Source of the DNA: Methylobacteriaceae bacterium
GTDB lineage: Bacteria > Pseudomonadota > Alphaproteobacteria > Rhizobiales > Beijerinckiaceae
DNA: 64,000 bases
Assembly (NCBI GenBank): GCA_947444195.1
Contig: CANEZL010000029.1
Coordinates: 1-64,000, forward strand
Reading direction: 5' to 3'
The position numbers and the translations under genes are program-made. The notes below the pieces were generated by a model. It searched no databases, had not been told where the DNA came from, and saw only the letters and a list, made by a program, of their open reading frames with translations. Every line of letters begins with the position of its first letter. Position 1 is the first letter of the stretch. This document shows positions 8,537 through 18,409 of the stretch, piece by piece.

Positions 8537-9436
8537 CTACAGGTTCAGTTCCAGCCCGTCATGGCCGACGACCCAGCCGGCCGCCTCGATCCCGGCCCGC
8601 TCCGGCGCATCCTCCACCAGCACCGGGTTGGTGTTGTTGATGTGCACGAAGATCCGCCGGCCGAGTGCCACGTCGGCCAGGGCGTCCACCGAGCCGTGCT
8701 CGCCGCGCATCGGCACGTGGCCCATGCGCCAGCCCGTCTTGGTGCCGACGCCGGCGCGGATCATGTCGTCGTCGTAGAGGACCGTGCCGTCGAAGAGCAG
8801 CGCGTCCACCCCGGCGATCCGCGCCTTCAGCCGCTCGGTGACGCGGGCGCAGCCCGGGATGTAGGCGAGGCGCCGGCCACCGGCCTCGATCATCGCGCCC
8901 ACCGTGGTCTCGGTCTCGGCGCCGATGTCCAGCCCGTCGCCCTCCAGCCAGAGCGGCACCTTGCCGGGGACCGCGAACAGGGTGACGGTGAGGCCGGGCA
9001 GCGGCGCGAAGCTCCGCTCCATCGCGATCGCCTCCCGCTTCACCACGTCGGCGGCGAGCACGTCGAAGACCCGGTTGGCGTTGACGGAATCGAGGATGCC
9101 GGCCGTGCCGTAGAGGGTGAAGGGCTGGCCCTCGCGCAGGGTCAGCAGGCCCGCCACGTGGTCGACGTCGCCGTTCGTGAGCAGCACGGCCTTGATCGGG
9201 GCGTGGCGCAGGCCCTCCCGCGGGTGCAGGGCCGGGGTGTCGGAGAGCTGCTGGCGGATGTCCGGCGAGGCGTTCACCAGGAGCCAGTCCGTCCCGTCGG
9301 CGGAGACGGCGATGCTCGACTGGGTCCGCGGGCGGACGCGCTCCGGCTGGCGCCGGGCGGTCTCGCAGATCGGGCAGCGGCAGTTCCATTGGGGGAGGCC
9401 GCCGCCGGCAGCCGAACCGAGGATCACGACGCGCAT
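8537..9436 (-). CDS. pqqB: PQQ biosynthesis protein PqqB (metallo-beta-lactamase fold hydroxylase)
   Basis: A 299-residue protein with the metallo-beta-lactamase fold. It starts MRVVILGSAAGGGLPQWNC, the family signature, and has a Cys-containing CRCPICETA segment and the metal-site motif TNGDVDHVAGLL. PqqB has been shown in other bacteria to hydroxylate the tyrosine of the processed PqqA di-amino acid. It lies 45 bases downstream of pqqA on the same strand. Confidence 0.96.
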   Translation of the reverse strand: MRVVILGSAAGGGLPQWNCRCPICETARRQPERVRPRTQSSIAVSADGTDWLLVNASPDIRQQLSDTPALHPREGLRHAPIKAVLLTNGDVDHVAGLLTLREGQPFTLYGTAGILDSVNANRVFDVLAADVVKREAIAMERSFAPLPGLTVTLFAVPGKVPLWLEGDGLDIGAETETTVGAMIEAGGRRLAYIPGCARVTERLKARIAGVDALLFDGTVLYDDDMIRAGVGTKTGWRMGHVPMRGEHGSVDALADVALGRRIFVHINNTNPVLVEDAPERAGIEAAGWVVGHDGLELNL

Positions 9437-9481
9437 GGCAGAACCCGATGCAGCCTGAAACCCCCGGCTCGGCGCAACACC

Positions 9482-9571
9482 TCAGTTGAAGGTGTCGATC
9501 TCGGCGGACTCGTAGGACGTGACTTCCATGCCGACGCAGATCTCGGAAACGACGGGGGCAGCCCACTTCAT
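9482..9571 (-). CDS. pqqA: PQQ precursor peptide PqqA
   Basis: A 29-residue peptide that supplies the Glu and Tyr from which PQQ is built. It reads MKWAAPVVSEICVGMEVTSY, then ESAEIDTFN. Glu16 and Tyr20 in the E-V-T-S-Y motif are the pair cross-linked by PqqE. A good ribosome site (AGGAG, nine bases before ATG) precedes it. It is the first gene of pqqA-B-CD-E. A single copy is present in this window. Confidence 0.97.
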   Translation of the reverse strand: MKWAAPVVSEICVGMEVTSYESAEIDTFN

Positions 9572-9771
9572 GGTGTTTCTCCTAGACTTCGTATTGGCCG
9601 CGTCCCAGGATCCCTAAGAGAAACCTAAGACGTTGAGCGCGCTCCTATTTTTGGGCGCCGGGAAGGTATCGGCCATTCCCGATGAAGCTTCAAGCAGGAA
9701 ATTGCCGGATCCTCCTAGATTTTTCGTGATCCTGTCGCGAACGATTCAAGCGGATCGTCCCCAACCCGGGC
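9572..9771 (-). promoter_or_regulatory. Leader/promoter region of the pqq operon
   Basis: 200 bases between the mxbM stop and pqqA, distinctly less GC-rich than the flanks (runs such as CCTATTTTTGG and TAGATTTTTCG on the plus strand). TCTAGGAG occurs twice on the coding strand, once as the pqqA ribosome site and once about 120 bases upstream. No exact promoter boxes can be assigned by eye. This should hold the pqqA promoter, because pqqA is normally very highly expressed. Confidence 0.45.
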
Positions 9772-10476
9772 TTAGTGCCGGAAATTCGGGCCCTTCACCT
9801 CCAGCATGAAGCCGCGTCCGCGCACCGTGGTGAGGACCGGGCCGCCGTGGCGGACGAAGTCGGCCATCTTCGAGCGCAGGTAGCCGATGTAGACGTCGAC
9901 CACGTTGAGGGAGAGGCCCCCCTGGCTCGCCCAGAGCTTCTCGAAGATCTCGGCCCGCGAGACCGGCCGGTTGGCGCCCTCCATCAGCATGGCGAGGAGT
10001 TCGGCCTCGCGGGGGGTGAGGCGGGCATTGGCCTCCCCGCAACTGGCCTGGCGGGTGTCGAGGTCGAGGCTCAGCCGGCCGACGCTCACCGTGGTGCGCG
10101 GCGCCTCGGTGCTCTGCCGGCGCATGAGGTGCGTGCGCAGGCGCGCCACCAATTCGCCGAACACGAAGGGCTTCACGATGTAGTCGTCCGCCCCGAGCGC
10201 CAGGCCCTCGACCCGGTCGCCCACCTCGTCGCGGGCGGACAGGAACAGGATCGGTCCCGGATAGCCCCCCGCCCGCAGGGACCGGCAGACGTCGTGCCCG
10301 GAGCCGTCGGGCAGGGTGATGTCGAGGACCACGGCGCCCGGCGTCGCCTCGCGGGCGGCGGTGAGGGCGTCGTCCACGCAGGCCGCGGTGCCGACCTCGA
10401 AACCCTCGGCCTCGAGCCCGCGGGCCAGCATGCCGCGGATGTCGACATCGTCCTCGACGATCAGGATCCGGGTCAT
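9772..10476 (-). CDS. mxbM: OmpR-family response regulator, MxbM-like
   Basis: A 234-residue DNA-binding response regulator. The receiver domain (1-120) has the acidic pair in VEDDVD, the phosphorylated Asp in VVLDITLPDG and Lys in YIVKPF. The C-terminal winged helix (about 130-225) has LTPREAELLAMLMEG and LTTVRGRGFMLE. It overlaps the kinase gene by 4 bases. The name mxbM rests on the location beside pqqABC/DE, where MxbDM of Methylobacterium extorquens lies and controls methanol oxidation genes. The family alone would not give it. Confidence 0.88.
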   Translation of the reverse strand: MTRILIVEDDVDIRGMLARGLEAEGFEVGTAACVDDALTAAREATPGAVVLDITLPDGSGHDVCRSLRAGGYPGPILFLSARDEVGDRVEGLALGADDYIVKPFVFGELVARLRTHLMRRQSTEAPRTTVSVGRLSLDLDTRQASCGEANARLTPREAELLAMLMEGANRPVSRAEIFEKLWASQGGLSLNVVDVYIGYLRSKMADFVRHGGPVLTTVRGRGFMLEVKGPNFRH

Positions 10477-12110
10477 GCGGCGTCGTCCTTCTGTCCGGGA
10501 GATGGCTGTCCGGGGGATCGCGCGCGGCCGGCATCCGCCGCGTCGAGGGCGGGCAGTTCGAGGCGGATGCGGGCGCCCGTCCCGCCCGGGCCGGCGCCGA
10601 GGGCGATGGCGCCCGCGTGCTGCTCGACGATCCAGCGGGCGAGGGCGAGGCCGATGCCGAAGCCGCTCTCCCCCGGCCGGTCGCCCCGGCGGAAGCGCTC
10701 GAACAGCACCTCCTCCCCGGCGCCGAAGCCCGGCCCGTCGTCGGTGACGGTGACGATCGCGGCGGGCCCGCGCGGCGTGGTGCCCGGCTCCAGCGCCACC
10801 GTCACCCGGCCGAGCCCGGCGGCGTGGCGGAAGGCGTTGTCGAGGAGGCTCTCCACCACCTGCCGCAGCCATTCGGGATCGGCCATCGCCTCCACGTCGC
10901 GGGGGCCCGGCTCGAAGACGAGGGCGACCCGGCGGCGCGCCGCCTCCGAGGCGCTGTTGTCGACGGCCTCGGCCAGGATCGCGGCGACGCCCACCGGCCT
11001 GCGGTCGAGCTCGATCGCCCCCGATTCCGAGCGGGCGACGCGCAGCAGATCCTCCACCCGCAGCTTCAGGCGCTGGGCGCGCTTGCGGATGGTGGCGAAG
11101 GCGGGGCCGTGATCGACCGGGCGCCCCGCGCTGCGGGCGGCAAGGTCGCACTCGCCGAGGATCACGGTCAGCGGCGTGCGCAACTCGTGGCTGACGTCGG
11201 CGAAGAAGCGGCGCCGGGAGCGGTCCACCGCCTCCAGGCGGGCGTTCACGGCGCGCAGGTCGGCGGTGCGCGCCTCGATCGTCTGCTCGAGGGCCGCGCG
11301 GTCGGCGGCGACCCGGCGCTCGCGCCGGGCGAGGCGGGCGGCCATGCGGTTGAAGTTGGCGACGAGCAGGCCGAGCTCGTCGCGGGTGGCGACCGAGAGG
11401 CGGGTGTCGAGCTCGCCCCGCCCCACCGCGCCCGCGGCCCGGCGCACGGCCTCGATCCGAGCCAGTGTCGGGCGGGTCACGCTGCGGTAGAGCACCGTGA
11501 GCAGCGCCAGGGCCGCGAGCACGGCGAAGGCCGAGGCGAGGCGCAGGCGGTCCGACAGGGCGCGGGCCTGCTCGGAGCCGAGGACCATGCTGCGCCGCTC
11601 GGCCTCGATCAGGAAGGAGAGCGGCTGGCCCGTCATGGCGCCGAAGCCGTTGAGCGCGCCCTTGATGGCGTTCTGGCGCTGCTCCGGATCGGTCTGGCGG
11701 CCGATCTGGGTCACCTGCCGGTCGAGGATCACCCGGGCGGCCCGCAGCTGCGCCATCGGCCGGGTGCGCACGGCGTACTGGATCCGGTCCTGCAGGTCGT
11801 CGCTGATCCGGATGCCCTTGGCGAGGGCCTCCTCGACGGTGGCGAGCGCCCGGTCGGCGTTGGCCCGCGCCACCGCCATCGCCTCGGGCTGGACCTCGGG
11901 GGTGCTCACGGTCTCGACGGCGGCGAGGCCGAACTGCGTGAGCCGGCCGGAGAGTTCGGCCAGCAGTTCCAGCCGGGCCTGGGCCTCCAGGGTCCGGTCG
12001 ATGGTCCGCTCGGCGGCGCCGATCGAGGCCAGCACGCCGGCAGCGGCCAGGACCACGATCAGGGCCGCTGCACCGAGCAGCAGCGCGAAACGAACCTTGA
12101 GCGAGCGCAT
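10473..12110 (-). CDS. mxbD: Sensor histidine kinase, MxbD-like
   Basis: A 545-residue membrane kinase. TM1 is at about residues 8-30 and TM2 at about 190-212, leaving a periplasmic or helical sensor part between them; a HAMP segment follows. The phosphorylated His lies in FFADVSHELRTPL, the N box is DNAFRHA, and the G boxes are DDGPGFG and GFGIGLALARW. It is co-transcribed with the response regulator downstream (ATGA overlap). In M. extorquens MxbDM is needed for mxa expression and for the switch between mxa and xox; here this is inferred from synteny. Confidence 0.87.
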   Translation of the reverse strand: MRSLKVRFALLLGAAALIVVLAAAGVLASIGAAERTIDRTLEAQARLELLAELSGRLTQFGLAAVETVSTPEVQPEAMAVARANADRALATVEEALAKGIRISDDLQDRIQYAVRTRPMAQLRAARVILDRQVTQIGRQTDPEQRQNAIKGALNGFGAMTGQPLSFLIEAERRSMVLGSEQARALSDRLRLASAFAVLAALALLTVLYRSVTRPTLARIEAVRRAAGAVGRGELDTRLSVATRDELGLLVANFNRMAARLARRERRVAADRAALEQTIEARTADLRAVNARLEAVDRSRRRFFADVSHELRTPLTVILGECDLAARSAGRPVDHGPAFATIRKRAQRLKLRVEDLLRVARSESGAIELDRRPVGVAAILAEAVDNSASEAARRRVALVFEPGPRDVEAMADPEWLRQVVESLLDNAFRHAAGLGRVTVALEPGTTPRGPAAIVTVTDDGPGFGAGEEVLFERFRRGDRPGESGFGIGLALARWIVEQHAGAIALGAGPGGTGARIRLELPALDAADAGRARSPGQPSPGQKDDAA

Positions 12111-12204
12111 CGTCCCCGTCCGGCCCGCCTCCGGGGGCGGTTGGGCCGGAGCATCGCACCCCCGGCCCCGCGGGCCAAGGGGCGGCCGGGTCCGGGCCGT
12201 CCGT

Positions 12205-13734
12205 TCAGGCCGCGACGATGCGCCCGTCCATCCCGACGAGGCGGGCGAGGCCGCGCACGCGGTTCAGCAGGCGGTCGCTGTTGAGGTCGCGCAGGTCCGG
12301 CGGGAGCTGGAGGGTGAGGCGGCCGTCGACCGCGGTGACGGGGGCGGTGCCGAGGACGCCGCCCATCGCCGCGCTGAGCGGGAAGGCGACGCGCAGGAGC
12401 CCGCCGAGGAGGCGGGCGCGCTCGAACAGGCGCGGGCCCGCCATGGCCCGCAGGGACGGGTTCGCCCGCTCCGGCGCGATGCCCTCGTGGCGCAGGGCGA
12501 CGGCGAGGGCGAGATAGGCCCGGCCCGGGTGATCGACGCCGACGAAGGCCGCGTTCTGGATGAGGGCGATGCTCTGCTCGCCGCGATAGTCGGGATGCGC
12601 CCGCCAGCCCACGTCCGAGAGCAGGCAGGCGGCGTGGCGCAGCCGGCGCTCGTCCGCCGTCTCCGGCCCGTCGAGGCTCGCCACGAAACGGTCGGTCCAG
12701 CCGAGCAGGTCCTCGCCATGGGCGGGGCTGCGGGCGCGCAGCTGGTTCAGTTCGGAGGCCGAGGCCAGGAGCGGATCGACGGCGCGCTCCTCGCGGTCGA
12801 GCTGCTCGTAGAGCAGGCCCTCGCGCACGCCCGAGGCCGAGATCGCGATCTCGCGGGGGCGCCCGACGCGGATGATCTCCTCCAGCACCACCGCGCCGTA
12901 GGCCAGCAGCGGGCGGCGCGCCTCCGAGATCGCGTCGACGTCCTGCAACTGCATCACGTCCGACTGCTCCACCACCTGGAGGAAGCTCAGCTCGTCGGAG
13001 GGCTCCACGGTGTAGCCGTGCATCACGTGGAGCGGGTATTGCCGCGCGGCCTGGTGCAGGCGGGCGAGCGCCCGCCAGGTGCCGCCCACCGCGTAGAAGG
13101 TGCGGCCCTTCAGGGTCTCGAGTTGGGGGGCGGCCTTGCGCATGTGCTCGCGCACGAGCTTGGCCGCCTTCTTGAGGGAGCCCCCGGAGAGATCCTGCAG
13201 GGCGAGGCCGCCGAGCGGCATCGTCACCCCCTGCCCCACCACGGCGCCGCGCACGTCCACGAGTTCGAGGGAGCCGCCGCCCATGTCGCCGACGACCCCG
13301 TCCGGGGCGTGGAAGCCCGAGATCACGCCGAGCGCCGAGAGTTCGGCCTCCCGCCGCCCGGAGAGAAGCTCGATCCGGGTGCCGCAGGCGGCCTCCGCCG
13401 CCTCGAGGAAGGCCTGGCCGTTCTCGGCGTCGCGGGCGGCGGCCGTGGCGAGCACGGAGAGGCGCGTGACCCCCATCGTCCGGCACAGGATGCGGAACCG
13501 GGCCAGGGCGCCCAGGGCGCGGCGCACCGCCTCCTCGTTGAGGCGGCCGGTGGTGAGCACGTTGCGGCCGAGGCCGCACAGCACCTTCTCGTTGTAGATC
13601 GGCGTCGGCGACCGGCTCATCCGGTCGTAGGCGACGAGGCGCACGGAATTCGAGCCGATATCGATGATCGCCACCGGCGCGAGCCGGTCGCCCGTGGCGG
13701 CGAAGCCTGCGGGAAAGGCGGGAAAGAGACCCAA
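12205..13734 (-). CDS. ppx: Exopolyphosphatase / Ppx-GppA phosphatase
   Basis: A 509-residue enzyme of the actin-like ATPase fold that removes phosphate from polyphosphate ends, or hydrolyses pppGpp in some members. The phosphate-binding AIIDIGSNSVRL lies near the N terminus, ATAAARDAENGQAF follows, and GDMGGGSLEL is the second nucleotide/phosphate loop. The C-terminal half contains HD-type helical segments (RHAACLLSDVGWRAHPDYRG). It lies directly downstream of ppk with a 111-base gap, the usual pairing. Choosing between exopolyphosphatase and guanosine pentaphosphatase activity is not possible by sequence reading. Confidence 0.93.
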   Translation of the reverse strand: MGLFPAFPAGFAATGDRLAPVAIIDIGSNSVRLVAYDRMSRSPTPIYNEKVLCGLGRNVLTTGRLNEEAVRRALGALARFRILCRTMGVTRLSVLATAAARDAENGQAFLEAAEAACGTRIELLSGRREAELSALGVISGFHAPDGVVGDMGGGSLELVDVRGAVVGQGVTMPLGGLALQDLSGGSLKKAAKLVREHMRKAAPQLETLKGRTFYAVGGTWRALARLHQAARQYPLHVMHGYTVEPSDELSFLQVVEQSDVMQLQDVDAISEARRPLLAYGAVVLEEIIRVGRPREIAISASGVREGLLYEQLDREERAVDPLLASASELNQLRARSPAHGEDLLGWTDRFVASLDGPETADERRLRHAACLLSDVGWRAHPDYRGEQSIALIQNAAFVGVDHPGRAYLALAVALRHEGIAPERANPSLRAMAGPRLFERARLLGGLLRVAFPLSAAMGGVLGTAPVTAVDGRLTLQLPPDLRDLNSDRLLNRVRGLARLVGMDGRIVAA

Positions 13735-13845
13735 GTCTGCCGGTTCCTTATCGTGCGCGGCCGCGCCGTCGAGGGCGCGACCCGGTCATTGCGAGGGGCC
13801 CGGTCCGGCGGGACCGGCACCCTGCCCGCTTCCGCGGGACGGCCG

Positions 13846-16239
13846 CTATCCCCGTTGTGCCCGGCGGCTCAGGGCGCGCGGGCTCGACTTCTTCGAGGCC
13901 TTGCCGCGGCCGGACAGGCTCGGATTCGTCATGAAGTACTTGTGCGCGTTGAAGGGCTCCTCCCCTTCCGCCGGCTGCACCCGCTCGCTCGCGCCCGACG
14001 CCAGCACGCGCCAGCTCTGGCGGTTGTCGAGGAGGTTGGCCAGCATGATCTGGTCGAGCACCTGCTGGTGCACGGTGGGGTTGGTGATGGGCAGGAGCGC
14101 CTCGACGCGCCGGTCGAGGTTTCGGCTCATCAGGTCCGCCGAGGAGATGTAGACGGTGGCCTTCGGATGCGGCAGCCCGACGCCGTTGCCGAAGGCGTAG
14201 ATGCGCTCGTGCTCCAGGAAGCGCCCGACGATCGACTTCACCCGGATCGTCTCGGAGAGGCCCGGGATGCCGGGGCGCAGGCAGCAGATGCCGCGCACCA
14301 CGCAGTCGATCTGCACGCCCGCCTCCGAGGCGTCGTAGAGCGCGTCGATGATCTGGCCGTCGACCAGGGAGTTGCACTTGATCCAGATCGCCGCCGGGCG
14401 CCCGGCCTTGGCATGGGCGATCTCGGCCTCGATGTGCTCCAGAAGCCGGTTCTTCGCGGTCAGCGGCGAGACGGCCATCCGCTCCAGCTCGGCCGGCTCC
14501 GCGTAGCCGGTGATAAAGTTGAAGATGCGCGAGACGTCCCGGGCGATGGCGGGGTCGGCGGTGAAGAAGGACAGGTCCGTGTAGATGCGCGCCGTGATCG
14601 GGTGATAGTTGCCGGTGCCCACATGGCAGTAGGTGACGAGGCGGTCGCCCTCGCGGCGCACCACCATCGAGAGCTTGGCGTGCGTCTTCAGCTCCACGAA
14701 GCCGAAGACCACCTGCGCGCCCGCCTTCTCGAGGTTCCTGGCCCAGCGGATGTTGGCCTCCTCGTCGAAGCGCGCCTTCAACTCCACCAGGGCGGTCACC
14801 GACTTGCCGAGCTCGGCCGCCTCCGCCAGCGCCGCGACGATCGGCGAGTTCGAGGAGGTGCGGTAGAGGGTCTGCTTGATCGCGACCACGTTCGGGTCGC
14901 TGGCGGCCTGGCTCAGGAACTGCACCACGGCATCGAAGGATTCGTAGGGGTGGTGGACGCAGAAATCCTTCTGCCGGATCGCCGCGAAGACGTCGCCGCC
15001 GGATTCGCGGATGCGCTCGGGGAAGCGCGGGTTGTAGGGCTTGAACTTCAGGTCCGGCCGGTCGATGCCCACGATCTGCGAGAGTTCGTTCAGCGCCAGC
15101 ATCCCCTCGACGAGGAAGATCGCGTCCGGACCGATCTCGAGCTCGTCGGCGACGAAGCCGCGCAGGTCCTCGGGCATCCCGGCCTCGACCTCGAGGCGGA
15201 TGACGATGCCCCGGCGGCGCTGCTTCAGGGCGGTCTCGAAATGCAGGACGAGGTCCTCCGCCTCCTCCTCGATCTCGAGATCGGAATCGCGCACGACGCG
15301 GAAGGCGCCCTGACCCTTCACGTGGTAGCCGGGGAAGAGCCGGCCCGTGAACATCACGATGAGCTGCTCGATGGCGACGAAGCGCACCGCCGGGTCGCCC
15401 TCGACGGCGGGTAGGCGCACGAAGCGGTCGAGCACGCCGGGCATGCGGATGAGGGCGCGCAGGGTCCGCCCGTCCTTCGGCCGCACCAGCATCAGGGCGA
15501 TGGTGGTGCCGAGGTTCGGGATGAACGGGAACGGGTGGGCCGGGTCGATGGCGAGGGGCGTCAGCACCGGCAGGACGTGGTTCAGGAAGTAGTCGTCGAG
15601 CCAGACCTTGTGCTCGGCGATGAGGTCGGCGGGCTCGACGAGGGCGATGTCGACGCCGAGGAGTTCCGCGCGCAGCTCCCGCCAGCGGGTCTGCTGGTCC
15701 TCGGCGAGCCGCGAGACCTCGGCGCCGATGCGGGCGAGCTGCTCGGAGGGGGTCAGCCCGTCCTGCGAGGGCAGGGTCAGCCCGGCGCGGACCTGATCGT
15801 GCAGGCCGGCCACGCGGACCATGAAGAACTCGTCGAGGTTGTTGGCCGAGATCGAGAGGAAGCGCAGCTGCTCCAGGAGCGGGTGCCCGGTGTTGGAGGC
15901 CTCCTCCAGCACCCGCCGGTTGAACTGCAGCCAGGACAGTTCGCGGTTCACGAAGCGCTCGGGCGAGTGGCGCAGCGTGCGCCCGGCCTCCACCACCGGC
16001 TCGCGGGCGGGCGCCTCCTCCTGGAGAGCGGTCGCCTCGGGCAGGTCGGCGGCCACGGGCCATTCGTCGCCGCTCTCGGCGGCGGCGGTGGTGGCCGGGG
16101 CGGCCTCCGGCGTCGTGCGGGCGGCGGCGCTGCGCCGGGGGGAGGCGGCGGTCCGCCGCGGCGCCGGCGCCGGGCGCTGGGCCATCTCTTCCTCGCTGTC
16201 GTCCCGTACGTTCACGCGCGGCTCCGTCTCGGCCAACAC
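13846..16239 (-). CDS. ppk1: Polyphosphate kinase 1
   Basis: Makes polyphosphate from ATP through a phospho-histidine intermediate. The 797-residue protein carries an unusually long Ala/Pro/Arg-rich N-terminal extension of about 85 residues before the conserved [19 protein letters not shown]. Later motifs include FEPYNPRF-like [23 protein letters not shown], the His of [12 protein letters not shown], and a C-terminal [15 protein letters not shown] second in-frame ATG at residue 19 (MAQRPAPAP) is an alternative start. Followed by ppx. Confidence 0.95.
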   Translation of the reverse strand: MLAETEPRVNVRDDSEEEMAQRPAPAPRRTAASPRRSAAARTTPEAAPATTAAAESGDEWPVAADLPEATALQEEAPAREPVVEAGRTLRHSPERFVNRELSWLQFNRRVLEEASNTGHPLLEQLRFLSISANNLDEFFMVRVAGLHDQVRAGLTLPSQDGLTPSEQLARIGAEVSRLAEDQQTRWRELRAELLGVDIALVEPADLIAEHKVWLDDYFLNHVLPVLTPLAIDPAHPFPFIPNLGTTIALMLVRPKDGRTLRALIRMPGVLDRFVRLPAVEGDPAVRFVAIEQLIVMFTGRLFPGYHVKGQGAFRVVRDSDLEIEEEAEDLVLHFETALKQRRRGIVIRLEVEAGMPEDLRGFVADELEIGPDAIFLVEGMLALNELSQIVGIDRPDLKFKPYNPRFPERIRESGGDVFAAIRQKDFCVHHPYESFDAVVQFLSQAASDPNVVAIKQTLYRTSSNSPIVAALAEAAELGKSVTALVELKARFDEEANIRWARNLEKAGAQVVFGFVELKTHAKLSMVVRREGDRLVTYCHVGTGNYHPITARIYTDLSFFTADPAIARDVSRIFNFITGYAEPAELERMAVSPLTAKNRLLEHIEAEIAHAKAGRPAAIWIKCNSLVDGQIIDALYDASEAGVQIDCVVRGICCLRPGIPGLSETIRVKSIVGRFLEHERIYAFGNGVGLPHPKATVYISSADLMSRNLDRRVEALLPITNPTVHQQVLDQIMLANLLDNRQSWRVLASGASERVQPAEGEEPFNAHKYFMTNPSLSGRGKASKKSSPRALSRRAQRG

Positions 16240-16357
16240 CGTCCTCCTGGTCTCGGGTTCCGCGAGGCGCCGGTCCGCCGCGGCGGCGGGCGCCTCGCGA
16301 TCTCGCGGGATGCTCTAGCAGGGATTGCCCTGCCGTTTATGACAGTTCCGTGACGGC

Positions 16358-17056
16358 CTACTCCTCCTCGCCGACGCCCATCCGGTCGAGCACGGCCAGC
16401 GCCAGCGGCTTCGTGATACGGCGCCCGCGGCCCAGGGCGTCGCGGTCGAGTTCGGCCACCACCTCGCGGGCGCGGCCGAGCGAGCGGTCGATGCGCAGGG
16501 CCAGCGCCTCGATCACCCCGAGATCGACCACGAGCTGCCGGTCGACGAACAGCTTCACGATGACAGCCCGCAGGAGCGCGTCGTCGGGGGCGAGGATCTG
16601 GGCCCCGGGGGCAAGGCGCAGGCGCGAGCGCAGGTCCGCCGTGCGCAGCGCCAGGGTGTCCACGGGCCGGGCGCTGGTGAGGAGGACGGGCGCCCGGCGC
16701 TCGCGGGCGTGGTTCAGGAGGTGGAACAGGGCGGCCTCGTCGCGCCCCTCCTCCCGGTGGATGTCCTCGATCACCAGGGCGCCGTTGGAGACGAGATGGG
16801 TGACCCCGTCCGCCCGCACCCCGGCCGCGGGCACGGTCCAGGCATGGGCCCGGGCCGCCCAGATCGCGGCGAGGTGGCTCTTGCCGCTGCCGGGGGGGCC
16901 GGTGAGGAGCAGCACCGGGTCCGGCCAGTCGGGCCAGGCCTCGATCAGGGCGTAGGCCGCCTCGTTGGCCGGCCCGACCAGGAAGTCCTCGCGGCCGTAG
17001 CGGGGGTCCAGGGGCAGGTCGAAGGCGAGCTGCTTCGGGGGAGCGGTGTCGCGCAT
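16358..17056 (-). CDS. hdaA: DnaA-related regulator of replication HdaA
   Basis: A 232-residue AAA+ protein similar to the ATPase core of DnaA but lacking its DNA-binding domain IV. It begins with a clamp-binding-like QLAFDLPLD (residues 9-17), has Walker A GPPGSGKSH, Walker B LVIEDIH and the SARPVDTL sensor region. In alphaproteobacteria HdaA, with the sliding clamp, triggers ATP hydrolysis by DnaA to prevent over-initiation. It is followed upstream by the permease gene with a 32-base gap, so the two may be an operon. Confidence 0.88.
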   Translation of the reverse strand: MRDTAPPKQLAFDLPLDPRYGREDFLVGPANEAAYALIEAWPDWPDPVLLLTGPPGSGKSHLAAIWAARAHAWTVPAAGVRADGVTHLVSNGALVIEDIHREEGRDEAALFHLLNHARERRAPVLLTSARPVDTLALRTADLRSRLRLAPGAQILAPDDALLRAVIVKLFVDRQLVVDLGVIEALALRIDRSLGRAREVVAELDRDALGRGRRITKPLALAVLDRMGVGEEE

Positions 17057-17088
17057 GGGCGGATCCTACACCGGAACGGTGCGCGGGC

Positions 17089-18192
17089 TCAGGGCTCGCG
17101 CCGCGAGACCCCGATCAGGACCGGTTCCGGCTCCTCGGCGAGGTAGAGCCGGCTCTGCAGGTACTGGCGCAGCCCGAAGCGCACCAGAACGCCGATGGAG
17201 GCCGCCACCGGTACGGCGAGGAGCAGGCCGACGAAGCCGAACAGGGAGCCGAAGGCGAGCAGCGCGAACATCAGCCAGACCGGGTGCAGGCCCACCGAAT
17301 CGCCGACGAGCTTGGGCGAGATGATGTTCCCCTCGAGGAACTGCCCCACGAGGAACACCCCGAGGGTGAGGCCGATATGCAGCCAGTCCGAGCCCGGCCA
17401 GAACTGGACCAGGGCGACGCCGATGGAGAGCAGGAAGCCGGTGAGCGTGCCCACATAGGGGATGAAGGTGAGGAAGCCCGCGATCAGCCCGATCAGCACG
17501 CCGAAGTTGAGGCCCACCAGCCAGAGCCCGACCGCGTAGAAGCTGCCGAGGATCAGGCAGACCAGGGTCTGCCCGCGCACGAAGCCGATGATCGCCCGGT
17601 CGATCTGCGCCGCGAGTTCCCGCACCGTCGCCTGGTGCCGGGGCGGCACCCATCCGTCGATGGCCGCGACCATCCGGTCGAAATCCACGAGGATGTAGAA
17701 GGCCACCACCGGCGTCACCACCAGCAGCGAGGCGATGGAGACGAGGGCCTGTCCCCCCGTCCAGAGCGATTTCAGGACGGTGAGGAGCCAGGCGACGCCC
17801 TGGCTCGCGAGGGTGCCCACCGAGGATTGCAGTTCGGCCAGCGCGTCCGCGCCGCCGATGCGCTGGAGCACCGGGCCGGCCCGCTCGGCCAGGATGCCCT
17901 GGAGCCGCGACACCATCGTGGGCAGGCTGCTGATGAGCCCGGCCACTTGGTTGGCGACGAGGGGCGCCAGCAGGAGCAGGCTCACCAGGAGGACGGCCAC
18001 GAACAGGGCCAGGATCGCGAGGCTCGCGGCGAGGCGCCCGAGTCCGAGGCGCTCCAGCCGGTCGGCCAAGGGATCGAGCAGGTAGGCCAGCGCGAAGCCC
18101 GCCACGAAGGGCAGCATCACGTCGCGCAGCAGGTAGACGAGGAGGCCGAGCGCCACGAGCGCCGCCGATCCGATCACCGCCCGTGTCCGCAT
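17089..18192 (-). CDS. AI-2E family (PerM/TqsA-like) membrane protein
   Basis: A 367-residue inner-membrane protein with about eight predicted hydrophobic helices. An N-terminal pair ([20 protein letters not shown]) is followed by a conserved [15 protein letters not shown] long amphipathic segment lies at about 80-150, and the C-terminal helices include [18 protein letters not shown] and [19 protein letters not shown], which match the family. Substrates of this family vary (autoinducer-2, ions), so none is assigned. It sits upstream of hdaA in the same direction, an arrangement common in Hyphomicrobiales, and is divergent from purM. Confidence 0.9.
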   Translation of the reverse strand: MRTRAVIGSAALVALGLLVYLLRDVMLPFVAGFALAYLLDPLADRLERLGLGRLAASLAILALFVAVLLVSLLLLAPLVANQVAGLISSLPTMVSRLQGILAERAGPVLQRIGGADALAELQSSVGTLASQGVAWLLTVLKSLWTGGQALVSIASLLVVTPVVAFYILVDFDRMVAAIDGWVPPRHQATVRELAAQIDRAIIGFVRGQTLVCLILGSFYAVGLWLVGLNFGVLIGLIAGFLTFIPYVGTLTGFLLSIGVALVQFWPGSDWLHIGLTLGVFLVGQFLEGNIISPKLVGDSVGLHPVWLMFALLAFGSLFGFVGLLLAVPVAASIGVLVRFGLRQYLQSRLYLAEEPEPVLIGVSRREP

Positions 18193-18409
18193 CGCGCGTC
18201 CCCGCTCTGCCGCCGGCCGGGGGAAGCCCGGTCGGGCGCGGTATAGGAGGCCGGCCGGGGATTGGGAACCGGCTCCGCCCCGGGCGAAGCTTCACGGGAC
18301 CGGTGGATTTCACGGGTTCGACCCCGCCGATCTTTCCGCTAAAGGTGCCGGAGATGGGCCCCGCGGATCCACGGATCCGGCGGGTGCCGCGACAGATTCG
18401 GGGATACGG
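18193..18409. promoter_or_regulatory. Divergent promoter region, AI-2E permease / purM
   Basis: 217 bases between two start codons facing away from each other, so both promoters must lie here. No purine-operator or riboswitch-like structure was recognised. Confidence 0.4.

Noticed and set aside
11497..15414. Plus-strand reading frame of 1305 codons over mxbD, ppx and ppk
   Set aside because: It lies antisense to three strongly supported genes, is rich in Arg, Gly and Ala without any domain motif, and is the expected shadow in high-GC coding DNA.
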